A DNA stretch of 15,971 nt from Clostridia bacterium (GCA_017613815.1 JAGADB010000151.1:1-15971), one strand, 5' to 3'. Positions 1 through 7,769 are shown, counted from the stretch's first letter. The notes: a model not told the origin generated them from the letters alone. A program made the numbers and translations.

Positions 1-2427
1 GGTAAACGGTATGGAAAGGTCCGGGATATTCTCTTCGTCAAAAGTGTTTTTAAGGGTAACGAATCCGTCGATGTAAAATCCGTTTACGAATACGTCAAGA
101 TTTTCTTCAAGCTCGTCTTTGTCAAGCGTAACTTTAACCGTAAGGTCAGCCGACGAAAACGCCGGCACGGTAAATGAATCGGGAAGGTCAGACGTAAAGT
201 AAAGCGGTCTTGCGCCCTTTATCATTCCCTTTTCGTCGGCGGAATCGGTAGTAACGTACATACCGATTTCGTCGTAGGTTACGTCCGCGTCGGTCATATT
301 CCGCGCCGTAAACGAGAATTTGAACGAGTCTTCACCGTCTAACGCAATCTCCCTTAAACTGATTTTTGACTTTCTGAAGACGTATCCGTCGGCTTCCAGC
401 TCGTCTCCGAGCAGAAATACCGGCGTTTTTACGGCTTTTTTTACGTTGAGTATTCCCGCGCCCTGTTTTCTCGGAGAATAAGGAATGCCTTCCTGTTCGT
501 TTTCCATAACTATGTTCGCGGTGCTCATTAAGAGATTTTCCGCAAGGGTTGCGCGGTTGCCGAAAGGCGCGTATAAATCGGGGTTTGCCGCCATATATTC
601 AAACATAAGCGCGGAAGCGCCGGCATAAAACGGCGTCGCCATCGACGTGCCCGAATGCAGGACGTATCCGTTGTCGAACGATGCGGAATAAATATTTTCT
701 CCCGTAGCCGATATTTCCGGCTTGAGTTCCATTTTGGCGTTCAAGCCCCAGCTGCTGTATGAGTCCATCGAAAGAGCGCCGTTCTTTTGCCAGATCTTCA
801 TTCCGTCTTTGTTAAAGCGGAGTTTCTTTTCTTCGGCTTCAAGAATTACCTCCTCCGTACCGGCGCCCGTGACTCCGACAGGGAAAAATCTCCATGCCGG
901 GTTGATTCCCGTTGCAACGTCGGGAGTTTCCCCATATATGATAAAAATACCGGCGGCTCCCGCATTATATGCGTTTGTAACTTTTTCATTAAAAGGAATG
1001 CCGTACTGATTAGCAAAAACGAGCTTTCCTTCGGCGTTTAAGTTTTCAAAATCGCTTTCCCGCGCCTCGTTTGCGTAAACGTATTCGAAGTCGGTTTCGG
1101 TACCGAAAATTTCGTTAAAATCGGTTTCGTTGAATACTCTGTTGTAATATATTTCTTTTCCCGCCACCGTAAACTTTTTAAAAGTAACTATAGTGTAATG
1201 GCCGTCCGCGTTTGCGACCGAGGTACCGGCGGAAATGTCGTTTAAGGATACCATCATGTTGTAATCAATTTGCTCTGCGGAAACGTAGAGAATATTGTCT
1301 CCTCTTCCGCTGTTTCCCGCTGCGTTCGCAACCATTATACCGGCGGAGCGCGCCGCGTTTGCCGCTTTGACTTTCGGCTCCTCTGAAAGCGCCGTCGAGG
1401 CAGTAAGGCTGCAGTTAATGACGTCCGCACCGAGTATAACCGCATCTTCCATTGCGGCTATAATAGATGGGGAATCAAGTCCGTGATCATTGTCGCAGGC
1501 GGTTGCCATAAACAGTATCTGTGCGTCGGGAGCGGTGCCGATAAATTTTTTACCCTGAAAATCGATGCCGTTGTTGCCCGCCGCAATGCCCGCAACGTGC
1601 AAACCGTGATCGCTGTTATACGCTAAGGCGTCGGAAGAGAGCGTGTAGTAGTTGAACAGGAAAGGAATTTTCTCACTGCGGTAAACGCGGCTTACCGACA
1701 GTCTTCCCGCATTGGTCGCCGAAACCGAAAGCGTTTCTCTCTGCAATATCTCCGCAATATCGTTTCTTGAAAGGCGCGGATTTGCAACAGGAGCAGAAAA
1801 CATCTCGTGGGTCGGGTCTAAGCACGAGTCTATTACGGCGATTACCGTACCTTTTCCGGTATATCCGTTATCGTGCATATACTGTATGTCCATATATTCG
1901 CTGCCCTTTATGATATACGGCTTTTCTTCGGAATTTTCGGGCGTTTCGTCCCCCGTCTGTTCCGATTCGAAAAGCTCCGCCTCGGCCTCGACCTCTTGCT
2001 CTTCGGGAGACGCTGTATATGCCTCGTCTTTAAAAACGTAAACTTTTTTGACGTTGGGAAGAGCGTAAAGGGAAGCGACTTTATCCGCGTCGACAAGCAT
2101 TGCAAAGCCGTTAAGCACGTGCGTGTACGTGTACGTCACGTCGGGTTCTTCTCCGAGAGCGCCCGACACCGACGCAAGAACGCTCGACTGTGTTGCACGC
2201 GCCTTTTTTTCGAGATTTTTCGCCTCGCCTGTCTTTAAAAATTCCTTTGCGCCGAGTTTGGAAGCGTTTTTCGCCGCAAGCACGGCGTCGCCCTCCACTT
2301 CGACTATGACGGCGACGCGGTTTTCGGCTTTTCCGTCTTCTTTCGGCAAAGCAAAAACCGCACCTGACGAGAAAAACAGTGCAAGCGCGGTAAAAATAAC
2401 AAATAAGCGTTTGTTTAAAAACTTCAT
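1..2427 (-). CDS. Secreted S8 (subtilisin-like) serine peptidase, C5a peptidase/lactocepin type, C-terminus outside window
   Basis: An open frame of 809 codons begins at the ATG at 2427 and reaches the left edge without a stop, so the protein is partial. Upstream lies GAGGTGG, 7 nt from the ATG. Residues 1-27 form a signal peptide (KR near the start, a hydrophobic core, then AVFA before LPKEDG). A probable I9-type propeptide follows. The catalytic triad is visible: Asp200 in AVIDSCLD, His274 in HGLHVAGI (Leu where Thr is usual) and Ser595 in SGTSMATP; Asn372 in AAGNSG is the oxyanion residue. The 320-residue gap between His and Ser holds a PA-like insert at about 460-495 (GKLVFANQYGIPF, then AGAAGIFIIY). 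Residues beyond about 670 look like the Fn3-like domain of cell-envelope proteinases. It likely degrades proteins or peptides outside the cell. The surface anchor, if any, is outside the window. Family assignment is confident; substrate is unknown. Confidence 0.93.
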   Translation of the reverse strand, partial: MKFLNKRLFVIFTALALFFSSGAVFALPKEDGKAENRVAVIVEVEGDAVLAAKNASKLGAKEFLKTGEAKNLEKKARATQSSVLASVSGALGEEPDVTYTYTHVLNGFAMLVDADKVASLYALPNVKKVYVFKDEAYTASPEEQEVEAEAELFESEQTGDETPENSEEKPYIIKGSEYMDIQYMHDNGYTGKGTVIAVIDSCLDPTHEMFSAPVANPRLSRNDIAEILQRETLSVSATNAGRLSVSRVYRSEKIPFLFNYYTLSSDALAYNSDHGLHVAGIAAGNNGIDFQGKKFIGTAPDAQILFMATACDNDHGLDSPSIIAAMEDAVILGADVINCSLTASTALSEEPKVKAANAARSAGIMVANAAGNSGRGDNILYVSAEQIDYNMMVSLNDISAGTSVANADGHYTIVTFKKFTVAGKEIYYNRVFNETDFNEIFGTETDFEYVYANEARESDFENLNAEGKLVFANQYGIPFNEKVTNAYNAGAAGIFIIYGETPDVATGINPAWRFFPVGVTGAGTEEVILEAEEKKLRFNKDGMKIWQKNGALSMDSYSSWGLNAKMELKPEISATGENIYSASFDNGYVLHSGTSMATPFYAGASALMFEYMAANPDLYAPFGNRATLAENLLMSTANIVMENEQEGIPYSPRKQGAGILNVKKAVKTPVFLLGDELEADGYVFRKSKISLREIALDGEDSFKFSFTARNMTDADVTYDEIGMYVTTDSADEKGMIKGARPLYFTSDLPDSFTVPAFSSADLTVKVTLDKDELEENLDVFVNGFYIDGFVTLKNTFDEENIPDLSIPFT

Positions 2428-2484
2428 AACAATTCCACCTCAAAAATCGTATTTTAAGGGATATCTACATTATTTATTGATAAA

Positions 2485-2513
2485 ATTATATCAAAAACGC
2501 GCTTTCTTGTCAA
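2485..2513 (-). promoter_or_regulatory. Sigma-A promoter of the S8 peptidase gene
   Basis: On the minus strand TTGACA (2508-2513) is followed after exactly 17 nt by TATAAT (2485-2490). TGA precedes the -10 box, giving an extended -10 (TGn). Transcription should start near 2478, leaving a leader of about 50 nt before the ATG at 2427. It lies just downstream of the rplL terminator, so the peptidase is expected to be transcribed independently of the ribosomal operon. Confidence 0.85.
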
Positions 2514-2544
2514 CAAATTATTACGTTTCTTTGCGGTTTTTCAT

Positions 2545-2576
2545 AAAAAAAGCACTCCTTCCGGAGTGCTTTTTTC
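2545..2576 (-). terminator. Intrinsic terminator of the rplJ-rplL operon
   Basis: AGCACTCC (2551-2558), loop 2559-2562 and GGAGTGCT (2563-2570) form a perfect 8 bp stem, 21 nt beyond the rplL stop codon. It is flanked by an A run on one side and a T run on the other, so on the minus strand the stem is followed by at least six T. The same structure could work on the plus strand, where nothing needs it. Confidence 0.9.
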
Positions 2577-2591
2577 ATTTTGCAAAAATTA

Positions 2592-2972
2592 TTACTTGAC
2601 TTCAACAGATGCGCCTGCTGCTGTGAGCTGTGCTTTGAGAGCTTCTGCTTCTTCTTTGGAAACGCCTTCCTTGATAGGCTTGGGAGCGCCTTCAACGAGG
2701 TCTTTTGCTTCTTTGAGTCCGAGACCGGTGATTTCACGAACAACCTTGATAACGCCGAGCTTGCTGTCGCCTGCGCCTGCAAGGATAACGTCAAATTCAG
2801 TCTGTTCTTCAGCTGCCGCTGCGCCTGCTGCGGGAGCTGCGGCGCCTGCTACAGCCACGGGAGCTGCCGATACGCCGAATTCTTCCTCGAGAGCCTTTAC
2901 GAGATCTGCGAGTTCGAGTATTGTAAGTGTCTTGATTTCTTCAATAATCTGCATTGATTTTTCCGATGCCAT
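2592..2972 (-). CDS. rplL: 50S ribosomal protein L7/L12
   Basis: The product has 126 residues, normal for the family. It forms the dimeric stalk of the large ribosomal subunit that recruits and stimulates the translational GTPases. The N-terminal part (1-35, ending in ALEEEFGV) is the dimerisation and L10-binding domain. An Ala/Pro-rich flexible hinge covers about 36-56. The C-terminal domain starts at EFDVIL and includes KLGVIKVVREITGLGLKEAK, the conserved factor-binding helix region. GGAGGTAACT precedes the ATG. The gene follows rplJ after 54 nt, and a strong terminator stands directly after it, so rpoB does not follow as it does in many bacteria. Confidence 0.98.
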   Translation of the reverse strand: MASEKSMQIIEEIKTLTILELADLVKALEEEFGVSAAPVAVAGAAAPAAGAAAAEEQTEFDVILAGAGDSKLGVIKVVREITGLGLKEAKDLVEGAPKPIKEGVSKEEAEALKAQLTAAGASVEVK

Positions 2973-3026
2973 TTTAAGTTACCTCCATATAATGAAATGT
3001 TTTTTTCTGATTTCAAGCCGTTTGGC

Positions 3027-3545
3027 TTATTCTGCGGCAGGCGCTTCCACGCCGCCTTCCTTGTCGATCTTCGCCTGAAGTACGTAGCAAAGACCGTAAA
3101 GCGATGACTGGATACTGCCGAGCAGTCTTCCGATGAGGACTTCCTTCGACGGAATTTCCGCGAGTTCCTTAATTGCAGCTTCATCCATAATATTGCCGTC
3201 CATAATGCCGACCTTTACTTTGAAGCTTTCGTTGTCCTTTGCGTATTTGCAAAGAATTTTTGCCGGTGCAAGCGGATCATCGTTTGAGATCGCAAAGGCA
3301 GTCATTCCTTCGAGATAGGGGTCAAATCCCTCTATTCCCGCGATTTCTGCCGCTTTTCTGATGTAGGTGTTCTTGATTACCGAATAATCGACACCCGCCT
3401 TGCGCAGCTCTGCTCTGAGCGCCGTGTCCTTTTCAACGGTTATTCCGCAGTAGTCCACGAGAACGCCGCTCTTTGCGCCTTTAAGCTTTTCCGCAAGCTC
3501 TGCCACCAGTGCCTGTTTCTTTTCAAGTATTTTTGCGCTGGGCAT
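3027..3545 (-). CDS. rplJ: 50S ribosomal protein L10
   Basis: The product has 172 residues, normal for L10. It anchors the L7/L12 dimers to 23S rRNA at the base of the ribosomal stalk. The N-terminal domain (KKQALVAELAEKLKGAKSGVLVDY, residues from about 9, then RKAGVDYSVIKNT) is typical. The C-terminal helix that binds L12 precedes an acidic, alanine-rich tail. The ATG at 3545 is preferred over the in-frame GTG at 3554 because GGGAGGTG (3552-3559) is correctly spaced for the ATG and the GTG lies inside it. It is co-transcribed with rplL. The L10 leader upstream indicates autoregulation by the L10-L12 complex. Confidence 0.97.
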   Translation of the reverse strand: MPSAKILEKKQALVAELAEKLKGAKSGVLVDYCGITVEKDTALRAELRKAGVDYSVIKNTYIRKAAEIAGIEGFDPYLEGMTAFAISNDDPLAPAKILCKYAKDNESFKVKVGIMDGNIMDEAAIKELAEIPSKEVLIGRLLGSIQSSLYGLCYVLQAKIDKEGGVEAPAAE

Positions 3546-3562
3546 ACGTTTCACCTCCCAAT

Positions 3563-3593
3563 AAAAAAATGCCCTATTCGACCAAGAATAAGG
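3563..3593 (-). terminator. Attenuator terminator inside the rplJ leader
   Basis: On the minus strand CCTTATTC (3593-3586), a 6 nt loop and GAATAGGG (3579-3572) form an 8 bp stem with one G-U pair. Seven T follow (3569-3563). Being upstream of the rplJ ribosome binding site, it should act as a conditional terminator. An upstream segment, AGGAATAA (3621-3614), can pair with TTATTCTT in the first arm, giving a competing antiterminator helix. This matches the transcription attenuation mechanism described for Bacillus subtilis rplJL. Confidence 0.8.
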
Positions 3594-3690
3594 ACAATGT
3601 CAGGAGTATATATTTATTCCTTTTACATCTTCCTCGACAGGCGACGCAGTCATTATAGCCGTAAGGCAACCTGTTTTCTTCGGTCAACGC
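3594..3690 (-). promoter_or_regulatory. Ribosomal protein L10 leader (L10/L12-binding RNA)
   Basis: The transcript between the promoter and the attenuator holds the hallmark blocks of the Gram-positive L10 leader: GTTGACCGAAGAAAACAGG (around 3686-3668) and GCGTCGCCTGTCGAGGA (around 3647-3631). ACAGG of the first can pair with CCTGT of the second to close the conserved helix. In B. subtilis the L10(L12)4 complex binds this leader and favours termination. Assignment is from recognised conserved blocks and position directly upstream of rplJ. Confidence 0.85.
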
Positions 3691-3695
3691 TGATG

Positions 3696-3724
3696 ATTAT
3701 AGCATAAATGTTTTTATTTGTCAA
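3696..3724 (-). promoter_or_regulatory. Consensus sigma-A promoter of rplJ-rplL
   Basis: TTGACA (3719-3724) and TATAAT (3696-3701) on the minus strand are both perfect hexamers with a 17 nt spacer (3702-3718). Transcription should begin near 3689, giving a leader of about 144 nt that contains the L10-binding RNA and the attenuator. This strength fits a highly expressed ribosomal operon. Confidence 0.92.
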
Positions 3725-3776
3725 TACTTTTTTGCTTTTTTCTTATTATGCGGAAAAATACGCTTTTTTAACGCAG

Positions 3777-3802
3777 AAAAACGCTCCTTTCGGAGCGTTT
3801 TT
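3777..3802 (-). terminator. Intrinsic terminator closing the phage head operon
   Basis: AAAAACGCTCC (3777-3787), a 4 nt loop and GGAGCGTTTTT (3792-3802) form an 11 bp perfect stem whose outer part is the A/T tract. It lies four bases past the stop codon of the last cassette gene. It insulates the rplJ promoter at 3719 from the roughly 9.3 kb upstream transcript. It has the same design as the rplL terminator (8 bp GC-containing core, 4 nt loop, A/T flanks). Confidence 0.88.
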
Positions 3803-3806
3803 TCCG

Positions 3807-4313
3807 TCATCTTTCCGACGCGAGTTTTTTCATCGCCGAAAGGTATTCGTTTTTGAGTTTCTTTATTTTCGTCTCGATTTCCTTTTCCTTTGCGGCAAGA
3901 TACCTCTTTCCGTCGGCGGAATTTTTGGAAATTCCGTTGTTTACGAGGTATTCTTCGGCGTTTTTCAGCTTTTCCCTTTCTTCAAACGCCTTTTTATAGT
4001 ATTCGTCGAGGAGTGTTTCGGCCTTCGCCTTTGCGTCCGCGAAAACAGCCGTCGTTTTCGGCTTGTTTTTCTTCTTTTCGGCAGAAGCAAGTCCGAGTCT
4101 TTCCTCGTTGTACCTGTTGTAGTTATAGTTGAGCTTGTTTATCCATTCCTTCTGGTCGCTTACGTCGAGCCCCAGCGCCTCTTTCTGCGCTATGGCGTCC
4201 ATGGAGCGCGCAAGCTCCTTTTCGTACACGTCGGCGTCCCCGTTTCTTATCTTTTCGAGGCGCTCGGCGGCGGGCAGATACGCGTACTGCCATACGTTGT
4301 TCGTCTTTTTCAT
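3807..4313 (-). CDS. Coiled-coil protein, last gene of the head cassette; function unknown
   Basis: The product has 168 residues, is rich in Lys, Glu and Ala, and has no signal peptide or membrane segment. Heptad-like charged helices cover about 75-110 and 120-165 (ending in KIKKLKNEYLSAMKKLASER), so an elongated helical protein is likely. The ATG at 4313 is chosen because AAAGGA stands 6 nt upstream; a TTG at 4340 overlapping the previous stop lacks such a site. It follows the nozzle gene by 23 nt and precedes the operon terminator. In P22 the equivalent position holds the gp26 tail needle and the ejection proteins, so a needle-like plug or ejected protein is a reasonable guess from position only. 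I recognise no family. Confidence 0.75.
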   Translation of the reverse strand: MKKTNNVWQYAYLPAAERLEKIRNGDADVYEKELARSMDAIAQKEALGLDVSDQKEWINKLNYNYNRYNEERLGLASAEKKKNKPKTTAVFADAKAKAETLLDEYYKKAFEEREKLKNAEEYLVNNGISKNSADGKRYLAAKEKEIETKIKKLKNEYLSAMKKLASER

Positions 4314-4336
4314 TATGTGTCCTTTCGCTGATGTGT

Positions 4337-6151
4337 TCAATGCTTTTTCATGAGGCGGTATTCGATTTTGAAATTGAATATCCCCACGAAAGCGCCGTTT
4401 CCGCTTATTTCGCAGTCAAATCTCTTCATTGCCGCTTTGGGAAGCTTGAGATACACCGACGAAATTCCGTCGTCGCCCGGCGAAAGCTCTCTTTCTTCGG
4501 AGTAATACTCTTTTCCGTCGGCGAAAACCCTTATTTTCACGCCGCTTTTACCGGGGCATCTGAATTCCAGCATCATTCTCTCGACGATTTTTTTCTCATG
4601 CGGCAGTGAAAAGTCGAGCCCCTTCGGGCGCAGTACGTAGGGAGACGAAAGATTCTGCGCGTCGGAAGCGATTTTTATTTTATTTTCCTCACCCGAGCAG
4701 TCGATTATATACAAATCGTTTCCCGCTCCGAAAATCACGTCGGCGCGCACGTCTTTGAACTCCGTCCAGCACAGGCGCTTTTCGGCTTTCGACGAGTCGT
4801 TCGAGCCCGCGTACGGCGCATAGCCGAGGTCGAGCACGAAAACCCTGCCGCACACCAAAAGCATATACTTTTTCTTATGCGCGCAGCATACGGACTTTTT
4901 AAGGTCTTCGCGGGAGAGCGAATTGTAGCCCCTGTCCGATGAGTAGTCCGTAATGTTTCTCGAAAGCGGCACAACGTTTTGAATTTCGTAGTTTCCGGTG
5001 TCGCACATCATATAAACTCCGTCTCTTGACGCAAAGACGTTCTTTCCGCCGATAAGCGAGACGTTTTTGGAAATACATCCGACCGACGTGCTTATCGTCT
5101 TTGCCGTAAAGTAGCCGCCGGAGTTTTCGTTAAACCCGTAGTTTATTTTGTAAACGGTGTTTTCGGTGAACACGAGGAGATACGCGCCCTGGCGGGACAT
5201 CGCCTTTATGTTTTCGTTGCCCTCGCCTATTATTCCGCCGTTTCCCTCGAAAAAGCACAGCGGGTCGGCAAGCTCGCTCGTGAAATATTCCCCTTTGTAA
5301 TTTTCGTTTCCCGAAAGGAATATTTTCGTGCCGTCGAGCGTTGCGCCGCCGTAGGCGGCGCCTGCCGTGCAGTTTTTGAGGATATCGCTCTTGTCGAGCG
5401 CGCTTTCGGTGGAATATAAACAGATTTTCACGACGTTTGACTGCGTCGTGATATAGCTTCTGTCTATTTCAAAGCCGTTTTCGTCCGCCCACATTTTATT
5501 GTCGGGGACGATTTCGTCTTTATAGTAAACGCAGAAGTTCCTGGCGCGGTTCATAAAATACGGAAATTTGAAATACGAGCCGCCGTGGTTTCCCGTATAG
5601 TTTGACGGCGAATACGTTACCGCGACGAAGGGCGCAAGAATGTTCGGCTTGAAGTCCGCGACGGGAGAACCCGACTGGGTGTCGCAGTCGAAGTTCGTCT
5701 TATATAAAGACGCCGTCGGGAATTCCTCTTTGAAGCTTCCTTCTCCGTCAAGCGGATAAGAATAGACGTACGGCGCGCAGTAGATATAGATAAGCCCCCT
5801 GTAAACAACCGTCACGCTTGAGAAATCCGGCGCGGACGAATACAGCTCTTCAAGTTCTCCGTCCTCGACTTTATATACGGATGAACCCGCGTGTATGAGC
5901 GCGAAGTTTCCGAAACTCTTATACGAGTGAAGGTCTCCCGCAAAGGCGTTCGTTCCCTCCAAGTCCACAAACTCGCCCCTGGAGCGCAGTATTCCGTTTT
6001 CGATTGTAAAGTTGTCCGCTCTTTCCGCCTTCGAGTTTTCGGAAAGGATGATATCAGTCGAATAATCCACTCCGCCGTCGATGGTGTAAACCGACGCGGT
6101 CCTCTTTACCGAATCTGCGTAAGAACGCAGCGTGTGATCAGCGTATCCCAT
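4337..6151 (-). CDS. Podovirus-type nozzle/tail hub protein (P22 gp10, T7 gp12-like)
   Basis: The product has 604 residues and is almost entirely short beta segments. It has repeated blade-like patterns (ALIHAGSSVYKVEDGELEEL, AYLLVFTENTVYKINYG, NVFASRDGVYMMCDTGNYEI, KKKYMLLVCGRVFVLDLGY, GNDLYIIDCSGEENKIKIAS). This is the look of the beta-propeller nozzle proteins that cap the portal-adaptor channel in short-tailed phages and hold DNA in. The N-terminus (DGGVDYSTDIILSENSKAERADNF, split between positions 25 and 48) resembles the segment in which these proteins define the bound ring. The start ATG shares its A with the TGA of the adaptor gene (TGATG), preceded by GGGGGG, so translation is coupled. 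Family call rests on architecture and gene order; length is within the range of that group. Confidence 0.72.
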   Translation of the reverse strand: MGYADHTLRSYADSVKRTASVYTIDGGVDYSTDIILSENSKAERADNFTIENGILRSRGEFVDLEGTNAFAGDLHSYKSFGNFALIHAGSSVYKVEDGELEELYSSAPDFSSVTVVYRGLIYIYCAPYVYSYPLDGEGSFKEEFPTASLYKTNFDCDTQSGSPVADFKPNILAPFVAVTYSPSNYTGNHGGSYFKFPYFMNRARNFCVYYKDEIVPDNKMWADENGFEIDRSYITTQSNVVKICLYSTESALDKSDILKNCTAGAAYGGATLDGTKIFLSGNENYKGEYFTSELADPLCFFEGNGGIIGEGNENIKAMSRQGAYLLVFTENTVYKINYGFNENSGGYFTAKTISTSVGCISKNVSLIGGKNVFASRDGVYMMCDTGNYEIQNVVPLSRNITDYSSDRGYNSLSREDLKKSVCCAHKKKYMLLVCGRVFVLDLGYAPYAGSNDSSKAEKRLCWTEFKDVRADVIFGAGNDLYIIDCSGEENKIKIASDAQNLSSPYVLRPKGLDFSLPHEKKIVERMMLEFRCPGKSGVKIRVFADGKEYYSEERELSPGDDGISSVYLKLPKAAMKRFDCEISGNGAFVGIFNFKIEYRLMKKH

Positions 6152-6774
6152 CAGAAAATCCCCCCGATGCGTTTTTTAAGCTTGAAAAAGGTGTTTCTGC
6201 TCTTTTCGTTTTTCGTCATATTATAGCAGTTGAGCGCTATGTCCTTATACTGATATATCAGTTTTGAGTAGGTTTCGGAATATTCCGCCGGGCAGAGTTC
6301 CGCCGCGGTGAGAAATACGAGCGCGTCAGCCGTTATGTCGGGCAGGTTTACCTTTTCGTCCGCCGGCGTTTCGTCGGAAAACGTGTTTACGCGCGCAAAG
6401 TACCGAAGTTCCGCGGTATCCCCCTTGGCGTTTCCGAAATATATATAATTTCCGTCGACGGTATATCCGGAAGTTTCTTTGAGCTCGCCGTATCCCGCGT
6501 CGAAAGCAATTACCCTTCCGAAATCCCCGGGAAGCGCGCATTTGCATCTTCCGTTTTCGCTTATTACCTGAAGCTCCGCCTTTTTTTCGAGCAGCGGGAG
6601 GCAGAGTTCCACCCTGCGCGCGCATCTGTTGAGTGCGGATATGAATTTCTTTTCGATATCCGACGCGTTTCCGAAGACGAAGGAGTTCTCGCTTCCGTTT
6701 ACGGAATACTCGTCGAGCGCCTTATATACACCGAATTTCAGGTCCTCGAACGTATAAGTGCTTCTGTTATACAA
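6151..6774 (-). CDS. Head-completion/portal adaptor protein (P22 gp4-like position)
   Basis: The product has 207 residues. The N-terminal half is helical (FEDLKFGVYKALDEYSV, then ASDIEKKFISALNRCARRVE), a short beta region covers about 68-133 (VISENGRCKCALPGDFGRVI, YTVDGNYIYFGN, ELRYFARV), and the C-terminal part is helical (ADALVFLTAAELCPAEY, then SKLIYQYKDIALNCYN). This helix-beta-helix plan is typical of head-completion proteins that bind under the portal ring. The start is a TTG at 6774 with AAGGAG placed 8 nt before it; no ATG or GTG is available nearby. It lies between the capsid and nozzle genes and overlaps the nozzle start. Specific homology was not checked. Confidence 0.65.
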   Translation of the reverse strand: MYNRSTYTFEDLKFGVYKALDEYSVNGSENSFVFGNASDIEKKFISALNRCARRVELCLPLLEKKAELQVISENGRCKCALPGDFGRVIAFDAGYGELKETSGYTVDGNYIYFGNAKGDTAELRYFARVNTFSDETPADEKVNLPDITADALVFLTAAELCPAEYSETYSKLIYQYKDIALNCYNMTKNEKSRNTFFKLKKRIGGIF

Positions 6775-6803
6775 ATATATCTCTCCTTTCGCTTGAATAT
6801 CCG

Positions 6804-6833
6804 CTTTTCCGCCGCTTTTTTGCGGCGGAAAAG
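6804..6833 (-). promoter_or_regulatory. Long hairpin between the capsid and adaptor genes
   Basis: CTTTTCCGCCGC (6804-6815), a 6 nt T/A loop and GCGGCGGAAAAG (6822-6833) form a perfect 12 bp stem in the 74 nt gap after the capsid stop codon. No T tract follows it on the minus strand, so it is not a normal intrinsic terminator. It may protect the capsid mRNA 3' end, be a cleavage site, or partly stop transcription, so that capsid is made in excess of the connector proteins. Confidence 0.7.
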
Positions 6834-6848
6834 ACAGGTCTTCTTAAA

Positions 6849-7769
6849 TTACGCGGGGTTTGAGAATATGATGGGACGCGCGTCGCCGAAACCGAATGCG
6901 AAATCGACGTATCCGATATAGTCGGTGATGAGCGGGTTATCCTGCTGAGATACGAGAACCGTGGGTTTTGTGATGTACACGAGTTTGAGTACCTCTTTGA
7001 GCATGAGGGAGTCGGCGATGGCCCACTGCTTGCCCGAAAATCCCACGTTGCCGCCGCCGACAACCATATATTTAAGGCCGTAAACGGGGTTTGCCGCGTT
7101 GAGCGGAGCGTCGGCGTCGGGGTTGTTTACGGGCGAGAGCTTTGCGTCCGCGCCGCAGATTTCCCTTGCCTTCGCCTCGAGCTCGGGGCTGACGAGAAGA
7201 AGGTCGAAGTTGCATGCAAACGGCAGTCCGTCGGGCGTTACGAAACGCGCCGCCTTATTCTGCGCGTCGGTGATTGCGGAAACCGAAAGCGCGGAGGTGA
7301 TGAGGTTTGAAAACGTGCCGCTTGACGAGTCCTTGCCTACGGGGTGGGACGTGCTCGCCCACGGTACTCCGTCTGCGCCGACGGTCGTAAAGGCGTTGCC
7401 GAAGAGGCGGTAAAATTCGTTGAGCACCGTCATATAAGCGCTGTCCGCGAGTTTTGCGCCGACCTTCGACGCTTCGCCCGAATAGTCGAGCTTCGCCTTT
7501 TTATAGCTTAAAGTTACGCGCAGAGCGTGTTCCTTCGGCGTTATCGTCGTGATAAAGCCCCTCTTTGAGTCGGCGCTCGCGATGCTCGTTCCGTCGTAAA
7601 CGGGGAGCTCTCCGTAGCCGCCCACGCCTTCGAGTCTGTAATCGACGTCGTCGCGGCACACCGTTTCGGCAACCTTGTTTATGAGATTGAGTCTTTTGGC
7701 GTATCTTAAATCAAATCTCTTTTTTACGAGAGGATAAAGATCGTTTTGCCATGTGTATATATCGTTCAT
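6849..7769 (-). CDS. Phage major capsid protein, HK97 fold (Mu gpT-like family)
   Basis: The product has 306 residues, the normal length for short HK97-fold coat proteins. The N-terminus (NDIYTWQNDLYPLVKKRFD) and an E-loop-like segment about 45-80 precede the long spine helix region (TVLNEFYRLFGNAF, 114-127). DGVPWASTSHP at 133-143 is a characteristic motif of Mu gpT-like capsids. The C-terminal part ends with a beta strand (VDFAFGFGDARPIIFSNP). There is no protease domain or cleavable delta domain, matching a separate scaffold gene upstream. AAAGGAG stands 6 nt before the ATG, one of the best ribosome binding sites in the operon. Family name is from recognised motifs; the capsid role is secure. 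Confidence 0.9.
   Translation of the reverse strand: MNDIYTWQNDLYPLVKKRFDLRYAKRLNLINKVAETVCRDDVDYRLEGVGGYGELPVYDGTSIASADSKRGFITTITPKEHALRVTLSYKKAKLDYSGEASKVGAKLADSAYMTVLNEFYRLFGNAFTTVGADGVPWASTSHPVGKDSSSGTFSNLITSALSVSAITDAQNKAARFVTPDGLPFACNFDLLLVSPELEAKAREICGADAKLSPVNNPDADAPLNAANPVYGLKYMVVGGGNVGFSGKQWAIADSLMLKEVLKLVYITKPTVLVSQQDNPLITDYIGYVDFAFGFGDARPIIFSNPA

Noticed and set aside
2123..2599. Plus-strand open frames of 110-170 codons opposite the peptidase, rplL, portal and other genes
   Set aside because: They lie antisense to well-supported genes, lack ribosome binding sites and give low-complexity Ser/Arg/Phe-rich translations typical of shadow frames.
3777..3802. Terminator repeat shared with 2545-2576 as an attachment site
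   Set aside because: The two structures share only design (8 bp core, 4 nt loop, A/T flanks) and a few bases; they are ordinary terminators and nothing similar occurs at the other cassette border.
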